Assembly (NCBI GenBank): GCA_025345505.1
Contig: JANVCC010000018.1
Coordinates: forward strand, 39,109,242 to 39,173,241
Direction of reading: 5' to 3'
Length of the DNA: 64,000 bases
From: Todiramphus chloris collaris
Taxonomy: Eukaryota; Chordata; Aves; Coraciiformes; Alcedinidae
The first letter of the stretch is position 1; every line of letters begins with the position of its first letter. Of the stretch, positions 36,301 to 48,500 are shown piece after piece. The position numbers and the translations under genes were made by a program. Below the pieces are notes generated by a model, which worked only from the letters and a program-made list of their open reading frames with translations, was not told where the DNA came from and did not search any database.

Positions 36301-37000
36301 CCTCCAGTCTTCAAAAAGGGCAAGAAGGAGGACACAGGAAATTACAGGCCAGTCAGCCTCACCTCCATATCTGGAAAAGTGATGGAACAGCTCATTCTGA
36401 AGGTCATCTCTAAGCACATGGGGAAAAGAAAGTTATCAGGATTAGTCAGCATGGATTCACCAAGGGGAAATCGATCTGATAGCCCTCTATGATGGCATGA
36501 CTGGCTGGGTATATGAGGAGAAAGCAATGGATTTTGTCTACCTTGACTTCAGCAAGACTTTTGACACTGTCTCCCCTAACATTCTCATAGGTAAGCTCAT
36601 GATGTGGTGGGTTAGATGAGTGGACCACGAGATGGGTTGAGATCTGGCTGAACGACAGAGCTCAGAGGGTTGTGATCAGTGGCAGGGTGTAATTGGAGGC
36701 CTGCAGCTAGTCGTGTTCCCCAGGGGTCAGAGTGGGTCCAGTCTTGTTCAACATATACATCAGTGACCTGGAAGAAGGGACAGCGAGTACCTTCAGCAAG
36801 TTTGCTGGTGATACTGGGAGGAATGGCTGATCCACCAGAGGGCTGTGCCATCATTCAGAGAGACCTGGACAGGCTGGAGAGTTCAGTGGAGGGGAACCTA
36901 ACAAAATTCAGTCAAGGACAAATGTGGAGTCCTGCACCTGCAGAGGAATAACCCCCCCACACTAGTACAGGTTGGGGGTAGAGCTGCCAAAAAGCAGCTC
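36301..37000 (+). pseudogene. CR1 ORF2 reverse-transcriptase fragment
   Basis: Decayed coding remnant of the CR1 reverse transcriptase C-terminal half. Pieces of protein can be read in different frames, such as DFVYLDFSKTFDTVSPN (about 36533) and FSKFAGDTG (about 36793), separated by frameshifts and stops. The first catalytic Asp of the FADD motif has become Gly. The endonuclease domain and ORF1 are absent. Non-functional. Confidence 0.85.
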
Positions 37001-37631
37001 CACAAAGAAGGACCTGGCAGTCCTGGTGGACAGCAAGTTAACCATGAGCCAGCAACGTGCCCTTGGGGCCAAGAAGGCCAATAGTATCCTGGGGTGCATT
37101 AAGAAGAGCGTGATCAGCAGGGTCAAGGGAGGTTCTTCACCCCCTCTACTCTGCCCTGGTGAGGCCACATCTGGAGCATTGTGTCCAGTTCTGGGCACGA
37201 GGGCTACGAGGATGATTAAGGGACTGGAACATGTCTCTCAGAGGAAAGGCTGAGAGACCTGGGGCTGTTTAGCCTGGAGAACAGAAGGCTGAGAGGGGAT
37301 CTTATTAATATTTATAAATATTTTTTGTGTCAAGAGGATAAGGACAGACTTTTTTCAGTGGTGCTCAGTGACAGGACAAGAGGCAACAGGCACAAAGTGG
37401 AACACCAGAAGTTACATCTGAATATCAGGAAAACCTTCTTTACTTTGAGGGTGCTAGAGCACTGGAACAGGCTGCCCAGACAGGCTGTGGAGTCTCCCTG
37501 TCTAGAGACTTTTAAAACCCACCTGGTCGTGTTCCTGTGCAACCCGCTCTAGGTGAACCTGCTTTGGCAGAGGGGCTGGTCTCAATGATGTCCAGAGGTC
37601 CCTTCCAGCCCCTACCATTCTGTGATTCTGT
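36301..37631 (+). mobile_element. CR1 LINE, 5'-truncated, carrying dead reverse-transcriptase end
   Basis: About 1.33 kb that I recognise throughout as an avian chicken-repeat-1 retroposon in sense orientation. It starts within the reverse-transcriptase region (GACACAGGAAATTACAGGCC; then CAGCATGGATTCACCAAGGGG and TACCTTGACTTCAGCAAG) and runs to the 3' tail ATTCTGTGATTCTG at 37617-37630. Truncation at the 5' end and lack of a poly-A tail are typical of CR1. The polymerase box that should read Phe-Ala-Asp-Asp is Phe-Ala-Gly-Asp at 36801-36812, and several small deletions break the frame, one of perhaps 50 bases near 37196 judged from memory of the family. It therefore cannot be mobile on its own. 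It interrupts otherwise AT-rich unique DNA. Confidence 0.95.
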
Positions 37632-38429
37632 TATTTATAAATATGATACATGTACAGGCAAATAACATCTGGAACACAAAACACTAAGCTGCCAGACGCA
37701 GCCTCTAAAGGACGGTGATTCCTTTGGATATTCCAAGTAACTGCAGTAACAGGAAACCAACTAACAAAATCACCTTGGTCAGGAGCAACTGTGCTCAATG
37801 ACAATAAATACTACTGGTGCCAGAGTAGCAGATCATAAAAATCTCCCCTCTTCTTTTCACAAAGAATGAAGTGCCATGTGGCTCCTCACCTGTAGCCCTA
37901 CAATACTGTTATTCTGACTGACACTCATCTGATTTCCAATCTAAAGTTTGCTTTATCTGTCTGCAGAACTGCACAGATGCTTCTCCCATGAAAAATGAAA
38001 TCCAGCCTGCTGCTGACGCTTCACTAGCAATTCCAAAAGCAAAAACTGTGGAACCCTTGCAGTTTAGAAAAATATGCTTTCCTGCTAAAATCTGAATAAC
38101 AGCTCTGGTGAAGTCCTACAAGAAATCATCCCCCTTGCTTGAGGAAGAACATCTCTGCAGGCTTTACCCAGCACAAACCCTGCAGAATGGCTGAGCAGAC
38201 CCTCACTTGCTGGTGCAGGGCATCTGCTAGAGGAAGGGTCCTCTGCTCTCACTTGTGTGCCAAGGGTTTTGGAGAGCATCACTTGCTTCCTTCAGGACCA
38301 GTGAACAGCCACTCAGCAGAAAACGCTTGTAAACTAACAGCCATTACTCCCCTTCATTATTTGCTTTTCTTCTGTAGAACACACTCCAGCAGGTGATGCT
38401 GCCACTAAATTTCTCAGTGTTTTAACTAC

Positions 38430-38520
38430 CTGCAAACACATCAGCAAAATAAATGAAGGTGAAGTAGCATTACCAATGTCAATGTCCCTGGAGTCCTTTC
38501 TACCACAGAAGAAAATTTCA
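38430..38520 (-). other. Exon-like segment (candidate, low confidence)
   Basis: On the minus strand a 20-base T-run ending in AATCCTAG precedes 91 bases ending in TTTGCAG before a GTAGTT donor. One frame is open through EIFFCGRKDSRDIDIG and on to the donor; the other two contain stops. The T-run is an A-type simple repeat on the plus strand, which makes a false acceptor likely. No family recognised. Confidence 0.12.
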
Positions 38521-40534
38521 CTAGGATTAAAAAAAAAAAAAAAAAAAAAGACAAACAACCCTCTACGTCAGAGTTTGGAACTAAACACTCAGACTAAACC
38601 TTGGAAATAAACTTGAACAGGAAAAAACAAATCTTTAATAATCAATTCCCTTCATAAACTGAGATTGCATAATCTTAAATTCTCCTCTGGTTAAACAAGA
38701 GGTTTAAAACAGTATAGAGAAAAAACAGACACCTACTGGGACAAAAAGAAAAAAAAAAGCAAGGGCAGGAACAAGAATTTTAAGACGACTGCATTAAATG
38801 CACACAAACCCCTTTTTATCAAAGCCTAATGCTGATTTTCCCTGCGTTTATTTTCCCACATTTAGCAGATAAGTTCCCTAACACCCCTGAAAAGGTGAGC
38901 ACCAGTTGTAGGCATTATTTACAATCGCAGAGTACATCTCATAACTGCAATCACTCTAGGCTGAACTTCACGTAGTAAACATTGCAGTATGCAGATTGAC
39001 AAGCCAGCTTTCAGATAAACACGCTCGCTTAAATATCGTGTATTAACACCCTATGGCAATCGAAGTCCAACCAGAGTGACTCAGTGCAGTTATTCTGAGT
39101 GTAACAATAAGTGGGCAGTCATGCGGATTTGTAACTTATTGGTTTAAGCGTGAAATTAAACAAGCAAGAAAAATTAATGAAAACTATTCAATTTTAGACC
39201 AGACTGGGTACAAAATATGAGTAACTATTATAAACATGACATAATCTCATTTAAAGAGACTGTATAACACATAGGTTTTATAAATATTTACAGACATTAA
39301 TCTTGTTAAGTTGATTTGCAGAGTTTTATTCAGTAACAGGATTGATTGGCTGGAGAAACACAGACTCAGAAAAAAAAAAAAATAAAGAAAAAAACATAAC
39401 AAAAAAAAACCCCCAACCAACCACACAACCAAAAACCAAGCAGCTGAAAGCTCTATTTTTGTCAGAATGATGGATTCTTTTCTTAAGTAACTTGTTTTGT
39501 TGTCTTTTGTTCCAAGACTATAAACATTACTAGCAGTTCTCCAACTGGCAACAGAGGCTAAGATGTTTTGTCTTCACCATTCTGGATTGGTTTTTTGTTT
39601 TCTTCCAATCCAAGAGTCAGGGAAGGCAATAACCTTGATTTCCCTTCCCTGTAAGATCACCTTACGTCTGCCCACAGCCGGCTCTGGCCTCTGAAGCAGT
39701 GCTTATACATCTGCTCCGTGGGCTCATGCCCACTCTGATAAGAGGTGGGTTGCAGATCCCGATAAGCAGAACTACTGCAGCCTACATGAGTTTACATATC
39801 TGACACAACCAACATTAACATCCAGTTCCCTGGTGTTTATTTGCTTCCCATCATTGCAGACTTCCCACAGCCAAACCTCCATACGGCTTTCATGTGGCCA
39901 CAGTTATTTCTGTTTGCACTGAGAGGTCATTTCGTACGCTGCTAGCAGAAGGGATACTGCTCTCTTCTGTGACTTCAGGCAGCTTTTAGGAAACACAGAT
40001 TTCCTGCTCCCTTTCCAACTAAATACAAAGGTCAGCGAGTCTAACAATGAAGCACAGTGTTGTAGCTCGATATTTTAGTGCTAAAAAATTTACCCACAGA
40101 AGTGAAGAGGACAATTGCTATATAAAATTCCACACACAGTACTCAAAATACGTCCTGTCCAAAACATGTGCTTGTAGCCCAAGCAAGGATTTGTGCCCAC
40201 TAAAACAATGCTATTGTGCATAGGCTTTCCCAGAAAGCCAGCATGTTACTAAGCACAGGTCCAGTACATTAGAAATGGCACATCTGTTATTTTCTAAGAA
40301 ATGAGAAGTACAATATATACAGTATGAACAAAATAGTCTTGTTGGACTCAACATCTAATTAACGTTCATGCTTTACTTCCATGTTACATATACCTGTCCC
40401 AACCTCCCTGCCATCCCCCTGACCTATCAAAGCACTACACGAAAGGGGTGATTTTTCTACATCAACATTGCTAGGCTAATTATCCTCCTCTTTTCACTAA
40501 TAAGGCTACAGCTGATGGATGTACCATCCTACCT

Positions 40535-40556
40535 CTATGCTATTCCTATGCTATTC
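40535..40556. repeat. Tandem duplication of an 11-mer
   Basis: CTATGCTATTC occurs twice in direct succession. Small local slippage event. Confidence 0.9.
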
Positions 40557-43353
40557 AGGATCCAACAGGAAACATATTGGCACAGCTTTGCCTTAAGATT
40601 TTCAGAGCAGTAAAATCCTGTTCAGAGCACCGAGACCTCACAACATATTTATGACCAGCAGATTTTTCAAACAACATCCTTCCCAGGCAAAGAAAATAAT
40701 CACCAAAAAAAACCCGACACTAAAGATTGTTCTATTATTTGGGTCAGAGTTTGAAAGCGTGGTCTTAGCTGTTGTGCTTATGTTCACTGTAGCTCTTCCA
40801 CCCCATTTGGAGGAGATGCGGCCCTAAATCTGCACGGGTCAATGTGGTGTATCTATGACCCTGTCAAACAATTGTAAGCCAGATGTCATACACTGCATTT
40901 AGCTTAATTTCTGCAGAAGCTAAGTGTTCTCCACACAGCGGTGGTACTTGTTCACACACTTTTCCCTAAGACTTCCAAACGCATCATTCAGAAGAAATAC
41001 TGGCAATGCTTAACAGTAACTGTACGATAGTATTTTATACTATACACAAGAAGCTGCCTTCTCAAATTGCACTCACAGTCCATCCCACCACCAACTTCAG
41101 CCAGCAGAGCTACAGAAACTTCAGGGCAAGGTGCAAAAAACCTAACACTGGTCGATCACAGGAAAACCGACATCATCCCATCTCTTCTGTTCTCCTTACC
41201 CTACTGGAAACTAAGCTCTTAGGAGGATGATTATGCCCCAAAGCACCAAGCTGCCAGCTAATACCCCTCTTCATTAGCTTCTATCATGGAAGGCCTCACT
41301 CCCTTGGGTTACCCACCAGAATGCAGAAAAGGCTCAATGTAAACCTCTAAGGCTTCTTCCATAAAAATGATGCTGAACCACTTTCTCTGCCCCAGACATT
41401 TAGGCACGCTTCGTTCTGCAGCCTGTGAGGAACATTCAGCCACTCACACAGGTGACAAAACTCGCCATGTCAGGTGCTCACCACAGCACTTCCCAAACTA
41501 GTCAAGCGTGGGGTGGAATAAGGACTTATGCAGAACAGAAATCCAGCTGCTTTTCCTGAAGGGCTTCAGTGAAATTAAACCCCTCCGTCTACTTGCTGAC
41601 TTCCTCCATTTAAGCATAATTAGCTAAAACAAGATGCACCACTGTAGAAAACAGGTGTGTTATACCCAGCGGTTAAGAGAAAGACAAAAAATATTTATTA
41701 TACAGACAGACTGTCTCTGTGAAGAAAACAGACTAGTACAGACTGAATTTGCTTGTGCATCAACAGTCAAGAAAAAAAGAGCTAGGAATGAATGGGGAAA
41801 CTTTTACAGTTGCCTCTTCAGCTGGGCAGAAGCAAGAAGGGCCTCTGGCAGGTTGATCAGATGACTTCTCACTACTCTCCAAGTAATGAGAGAGGCAGGA
41901 AAGGAAGCATAAGCCTTACTGCCAGAAGTGCAAAAGCATGCTCTTCTCATGCTTGTCCCTGGAGAGCTGCCATCTGACCTGCAGCACACCACTATTTTTC
42001 AGTAGAACTTCATTGCCTTGCTCTTGCTCTACAGAGGCACCAGTTCATGCTCCAGTCCTCAGTCCCCACGATTCTTGTCCAGCCCCTCCACACCCTGGTG
42101 GAAGCAGTAGATGAACTTAGAAGCATGGCTGTACAGTGGTTGTAAAGCACCTAGGACACCTGTGAAACCTAGCTGGCAACTGGGGATCCCTTCTCCAGCC
42201 CAGGTGAGCCAGTGGGGAGCTGCGAGTGGTGTCAGGAGTTCCCTGAAGCAACGGAGGGCCTGCCAAACTTAGCCTCCGCTCCAGCACAGGATTCCTCTGC
42301 CCAAGGGAAATAATTTCCCCTACACTGATTCACTGATTTACAGCTGGTTAAATACTACCCGCCCCCCGCCTCCTTGGTGAGCATGCACACATACACAAGC
42401 ACATGGTCTGCAGCTGCAGGGAGAAACCTCAGGGGAGGCAGAGCTATTGATGTGCCATATATGGCCTACCACCAGTTGAGAAAGCTCCCATCTGAAAGGA
42501 TAAATTGCTTATCTTCAGTGTCAGATCTTCTTCACACTGTCTTAGATGAAGAAGTCCTATGTCTAAGCCCAACCCCTCCCTATCCATAAAAATCACACAG
42601 ATCCATAAAGGGAAAAAACCCTCTGATGGCAACAGACTGTGCTGCTTGGTCCGTACAACACTTTCCCCCTCTCACTGCCTTTCTCCTCTAAGTGCCAAGA
42701 ATCACATGTTGTTACCTTGGGTTTCTCCTGTTTTGAGAGCAAAGAAAGGCAGTTGAAGAGTGCTTCTTCCTCTGGCCTTTGTTCTGGTGTGGGCCAGGTC
42801 TCCACTACTGTCACAGAAGCCACTGTGGCTGGGACCACTGGGGTGCTCTGCATGGGGACCAGCCTGGGCTGCAAACCTGAGCAGTGAGTGTGGTAACCAG
42901 ACTCCTACGGTACTCAGATTAACCTGCTCTTGGTTAGGCTGGCAATCTCAGCGTGTCACTGTTTCCCAACTCTCCTGGATCCTGTTTTCAAGGTGAGGTT
43001 GAGGGTTTTGTGTGTTGTAGGAACTGTTTTGTGCCAAAGCAGAGAACAGAAGACATGACGGTAGGTAGGAATAGGACAGAAACACTAACCTACTTGCCTG
43101 GTGGAGTCCAAGGATAGTACAGTGGCTCACATCCTCACAGCCAAGAGACCTGCTAGTTTAGGGCAGGTTCTTGCATTTCAAGAAACTACTGATGAGAATG
43201 CCAACAAGAGAAAAAATTAAATAAGCTGGGTCACTGAGACTATTAAATGCCAAGAGGCATGAGAAACATAGGCATAAAGATTCATTAATCATAAAGTACC
43301 CTCATTTCTCCCCCCTGCTCCTTGCACTGAGGATCCAAGATAAACACTGGAGG

Positions 43354-43390
43354 TTTTTCAAGAGACTTTTTCAAGTCTCTTTTCAAGAAA
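43354..43390. repeat. Three tandem copies of TTTTCAAG-type 12-13-mer
   Basis: TTTTTCAAGAGAC, TTTTTCAAGTCTC and TTTTCAAGAAA follow each other. The AGAC/GTCT ends of the first two copies are also inverted copies, so a small hairpin is possible. Confidence 0.8.
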
Positions 43391-44416
43391 TTACACCAAA
43401 CGACATGAATTCTTGATTTCTCTATGTTTGGGTTTCTAGGCAATAAGCCTTTAGTGTAACTATACTCCATGCCAGGTACTAGTTTTAAAATGGAAGTCAG
43501 ACCTCCTTAGCATCTGATGGTGGGAGGTCTGAGATACTCCACAAGACGAAATCAGTCTATTTCTCTGAAGACACTGTGGGATTCCCCCCCACTTGCATGA
43601 GAAGTGGCTGCTGCTTTTTGTTGTTGGTGGTGTGTTTTTAATGTAAATGCATTTCTCCTTCTCCAGAAAATGTTCCCAGAGTATCGTGGCATCCTGAGAG
43701 TAAGCCTTGCGTGGCATCTTGCTTGAAGCAAAAACCAAAGTCTTCCCCCAGAGAGAACTGAGGAGACTCCACAGCCAGAATCCTCACAAAGAAGCCCAGC
43801 AACATGTTCTGAGGGGAAAGAGGCCAGGAACTCAGGACTAACCTCAGGATTTTCAGCATTCCTACCTAATAACAACTGTTACACCAGCATAATTCATGTG
43901 TTCAAGTCAGAGATATAAAAATAAGGTCCCTGCAATTAAATGCTGAAGTAAGCTATGGTGAACAATCTAAAAAGGAGGACCCAACTACGTCAGAGTTCTG
44001 GACAGTTGCTCAAAGTGGGTAGCTCCTTACATAAGGCCAAATTTTAAGGCAGAGCTGTCATACAAGGACATAAGAACAGTTTTCAGTCTTTTGCCCCTAA
44101 TGGGGAACTCCACATAGAAGACCATTTTCGCCAGGGAACAGATAGCACTGTGTCAGACTAAGAGGAGAAAACAACACTGAAGGGTGCAGGTCCCACCGGG
44201 TGTATCTGCAACAGGGCCAGCTCAGAACATTTCCATCTTCCTCTGCTTGCTTGATCCCCTTTCTCCTCTACCACAGTTCACTGACCCCTTACTTTTTTCA
44301 CTTCAGATTTCCATAGCCTTGCTTATGAGCAACACAGTGAATTGGCTGGGTTTGAAACATCTTTTTAAAAAGAAGTGGCCTTCCCCCCCCCGAATTTTTC
44401 ATTGATAGGGCTTTTA

Positions 44417-44995
44417 TTAGAATCATTTCAGTTGGAAAAGACCTTTAAGATCATTGAGTATCACCATAAACCTACCACTGCCAAGTCCACCACTAAACCA
44501 TATCCTTACGTACCACATCTACACACCTTTTAAATACCTCCAGGGATGGTGACTCCACCACTTCCCTGGGCAGCCTGTTCCAATGCTTGACAACACTTTC
44601 TGTGAAGAAATTTTTCCTAATATCCAACCTAAACCTCCCCTGGTGCAACCTGAGGCCATTTCCTCTTGTCCTGTCACTAGTTACTTGTGAGAAGAGACTG
44701 ATCCCCATCTCGCTACAAAGTCCTTTCAGGTAGTTGTAGAGGACAACAAGGTCTCCCATCAGTTTCCTTTTCTCCAGGCTAAACACCACCAGTTACCTCA
44801 GCAGCTCCTCATAAGACTTGTTCTCTAGACCCTTCAACAGCTTCGCTGTCCTTCTTTGGACATGCTCCAGCACCTCAGTGTCCTTCTTATAGTGAGAGGC
44901 CCAAAACTGAACACAGTATTTGAGGTGCAGCATCACCAGTGCCAAGTACAGGGGGATGATCACTTCCCTAGTCCTGCTATTAATAGCTATTCTGG
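44417..44995 (-). mobile_element. CR1 LINE, 5'-truncated, minus strand
   Basis: About 580 bases recognised as the 3' end of a CR1 element read on the minus strand. It begins GACTAGGGAAGTGATCATCC, runs through ACAGGACAAGAGGAAATGGC and GGAACAGGCTGCCCAGGGAA, and ends TTCCAACTGAAATGATTCTA at 44417-44436. It contains only the last part of ORF2 (frame-broken) plus the 3' untranslated region. The tail and internal sequence differ from the copy at 36301-37631, so the two come from different CR1 subfamilies. Non-autonomous. Confidence 0.94.
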
Positions 44996-47900
44996 TGCAA
45001 GTGGATGCATAGTAAATGCAGAGGCTGTAGAGAGGAAAGGGTGAAACAGGAGCCTTGAGATGGAAAACTTTGCAATGCTCTGAAGAAGCCCGATGTGAAC
45101 CCACGCTTTCAGCTTAAGTTACCAGCTACAGATGACTGCAGAGCCGTAAGATTTTGGCTTAGCCCAGCACGAATATGGCTGCCCTACCCACAGCTTTACA
45201 GCAGCAGGTACAATGCTGACACACTCTAAGGCATTTTAAGGTGACACCAGAAGAGCAAGGCATGTGATGCTTTCACCTCTGGCTGCTGCCCACAGTAAGG
45301 CACAGGCCAGTGTCATCTGACCAGAGACGCATGGAGCAAAGGGGCAGAAGAGTCTTTCTTTTCCTGTTGGAAACCTACCAGAACAACGACCACCTCACGA
45401 AGGGTACCAAAGAAGCTTCTCATGCTCACTGATGATGTCTGCACTGTCATGCTTCTGCCTCCTGGTGCCTTGTCCATGTGCATTTTACAGAGTAAAACTT
45501 TAGTGACCAGTTCAGATACCAATACAGCCATGTTCTCTGTTCATCATAAGCCTCTTTTGTATCTGCCAAGCACAACTAGGAAAGGAGGGAGTAAGGGGAG
45601 AAAGATGCTCTGCATTTATGTTTCCATTAAACCAGCACAAGAAATAGATCAAACATTCATTTATTCTGTGTTCCAGGACACTTCTCCTAGACATTATATA
45701 CATATTCTCAGATACCAGCGCCTCCCTCACCTACATATTCACACTAATCCATATAAAACTATGAGTCATCACACAAAGTTCCATCCAGAAGAGTAAGCCA
45801 TTCATCCTTCAGGGGAGGAGGAGGAGGAGAGGGGAAATTAAGAGCTGTTTCCAATTTAATTGGCAGACTTTACATTTTGTTCTGCTTCCACTGGAAAGTG
45901 TGGTGCTAATTTTTCTGCCACCACAGTGAGATCTCAATCTGCTTCATTTATGTCTACCAGTAGGACCTCTAAAGAAATAAAATACATTAGAATTGTATAT
46001 GCCATGCAAGTTCTGTGTGCCGAACTGTATGCCTGCTTTGTTTTGGGGACTCAAGTGTGTTAAAGCTCCCTGCAACTTTTAAATCCCTTTTTCACCAAAT
46101 GGATGGCAAAATGGCAGAACATAAATGGCGTACTGTAACTGTCACTCAACTGTTCAAGCCTCGGTGTGATATCTTGAGAGCACTCTATCAACTCATTTTT
46201 TAAAAGGGAGAGAAGTAACATGGATTCACTCATCATGGTCTGCAGCACACGCTCGCCTTTTGCTTTCATACAGTAAAGCACATGTATGCCCCAGCCTGTC
46301 TTTTTACTGTATCTTCTAGTCAAAAACATGGTTTCCTGTGTAGGAGCAACATTTTTTGGGGGTAGAGTTAAATTTGAAGCGAGGTTGTATAAAAAGCAGC
46401 AACTTGGAACACGTATGTGTTTGCATTCCTGTATCACTTAGTCCGACATGGGAATTTTCATTATGTGTTTCCCTTTCCAACGTGACAGAGGACAGGGCTT
46501 TGACTGTCTTACTCATTTTTTATTCTTTGTGTAATTTCTGAATTATTTTTTTTTCTAAACTGCTTCTTGGCTTTGCACCACCTTCTTTCTCATTTTCTAA
46601 ACCAGCAATCCCAGCCTGGCTGCTGCACGCGTTTATGGTGATTCCAAGTCAACCTCCCTCATCTTGTTCCTTTCTGCAGACAGCCCCTAAATCAGGGTGG
46701 CCAGTCTGCCTCCCAAGCAATTCAGGGGCCATTCCCAGACAGTGCGTCACCCAAGAGGTGTGAGGGCTCTGTTGGTGCAGGGACCAGCCATCACCCTGCT
46801 GGCACTGAGATGGGTGAACTCCGTAGGAGCTGCTGAGCCCCTAGCACCACTACCAAGGCAGCCCTGCACAGAAAATCCTCAGGAGAAGGACTGGCACCTT
46901 GTACTTGAGCTGCTCTCAGAGCTCCTGCAGCACTCAAGGAGGGACACCTGGGAGTCCGGATCTGTACAGGTATTTCGGTAAGTAACCCTGCAGTCTCAAG
47001 TCCAAAGCAAATAATACACAAGAAACACCAGCTAGGCAGTCTTTCCACAAGAGAGGAACTTGAGCCAAAGTGCTATGAGACTTTCAGCACCTTTTCCCAA
47101 ATTAAATCAATTTAATTCTGTATGACTTTGCTAATGATTAACATACCTCACTACTTCTTTGTAGGGCATTAGATTTCCCTGCAGTTACTCCTTTTCAAAA
47201 CACGTATCAAGCCTTAACACTTCCACAAGGGTTGCATATCAACATTTTCAGAGGTGTCAAACACACAGTCTACAGAACTACTGTTGGGTCCTCTAGTTGC
47301 AGTCTCAATTAACAAGAAGATACGAGGTGGCACAAATACCAGAAAGACTGTTCTACACTTTTTCTTGATATCTAATAGCTACATTTGACAGCTCAACTCA
47401 CTCAAGCTCCTCTGGAGCAGAGCATTTGGAGCTCCTGTCAGCTATGAGTTGATGCCAGATATTCCAGGTACCTCCAGAGGGAAAACACCCTTTTCTTCAG
47501 CAAGAAGAGCAATAGGTAAACTCTATCCTGCCTCATGGTAGAATAGGATATGAAGGTATAAGCATCTCATCTTCTCCCCAAGCCAGCACATGCTATTTTA
47601 TCTTCACCATTAGCATGATGTCAGTGTACCTTGCTAGGCTATAGAGTTTCTTCTGAAACATAAGGGAATATGGGCACACATGCAATACACTCAACAAATA
47701 TCTGGGGCATTAAGCAGCACCTGAGCTGTAAAGGAAAATTACAGGCCCTCAAGTAAAGATTTCAGAATTACAAGGAAACAAATCTGTACTCGCAAATGTT
47801 AACACCAAGCTTCTTGATGTATGGCTACACAAGAAAGACATCTCACCTAAAGATGGAGAATCCTTGCAAATTACAGGTGTAGAAGCTTTTTTTCCGCTTT

Positions 47901-48229
47901 AGTTTTAAGGCTTACCAAGAGTTTGTATTATAGGTATTTAAACCTTAAAGGATATGAAATTATTTAACCTCAAAAACTATACCTGGAAGGCAAAAAATAC
48001 GTACTCTTAGCCAACAAGTAACGATCAGGGAATTTTTTTCTTTCTCTTTTAAAATAAAGTTATGCTTCTTGCCTTCTTAAAGTTCTGGAAACTTTTAAAG
48101 GTAGAAAAGGCCACGGCAAAAAAAAGAAAAAGAAGAAATGCAACAGTAGATAATTTTAAACACTTTGAATACCTAAAAAGGGCATATTAAAACCACAACC
48201 TTAGTCATAAGCCTGCAACAGCAAATCAG
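44996..48229. other. Non-coding, no gene recognised
   Basis: Unique-looking DNA with a (GAGGAG) purine run near 45813 and no recognised repeat. 46697-46981 holds overlapping frames on both strands in a GC-richer patch without a domain. Confidence 0.6.
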
Positions 48230-48500
48230 TAGGAGCAAAGATGAAGCGCCACAGGCGCGACCTGCAGCCGCCTGGCTGCCGGTGAGGCGGCGGGTTCGAG
48301 CGCACGACAACACACGGCAGAGGAAGTGGGTGTCGAACCTCGCCCCGAACGTCTCCTCCTCCGCCCCCCACCCTCCTCTGACCACCTGTAGCAGCCTGGG
48401 AGGAAGCAGACACGCTCCCACATACTTTCCAGCTACGCTGCGCCGGCCGCAAAGTACGCACGCAGCCATCGGCACACGCGTGAAAATACAGACCTGGAGT
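48230..48500. promoter_or_regulatory. Isolated small CpG-rich pocket
   Basis: About 270 bases with many CpGs (GCGCCACAGGCGCGACC, GGCGGCGGGTTCGAGCGCACG, GCTGCGCCGGCCGC) inside AT-rich DNA. On the plus strand an ATG at 48241 opens a frame starting MKRHRRDLQPPGC that meets a GTGAGG donor at 48282, and on the minus strand a longer frame crosses the same stretch. It could be an intragenic CpG-island promoter for an alternative or non-coding transcript, or an exon. I recognise no gene. Confidence 0.3.

Larger units (their letters stand above)
37632..44416. other. Non-coding between the two CR1 copies
   Basis: AT-rich unique-looking DNA. It contains an A-run (38529-38549), a T-rich stretch at 39367-39410 (as A on this strand), two 11-base tandem copies at 40535-40556 and three 12-13-base copies at 43354-43390. 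38820-39160 keeps CpGs (ATATCGTG, CAATCGAAG) and could be a conserved element. 41900-42420 is moderately GC-rich without a gene. Confidence 0.55.

Noticed and set aside
48285-48305. tRNA B-box-like GGGTTCGAGCGC
   Set aside because: Departs from the B-box consensus at its end, with no A box or cloverleaf around it.
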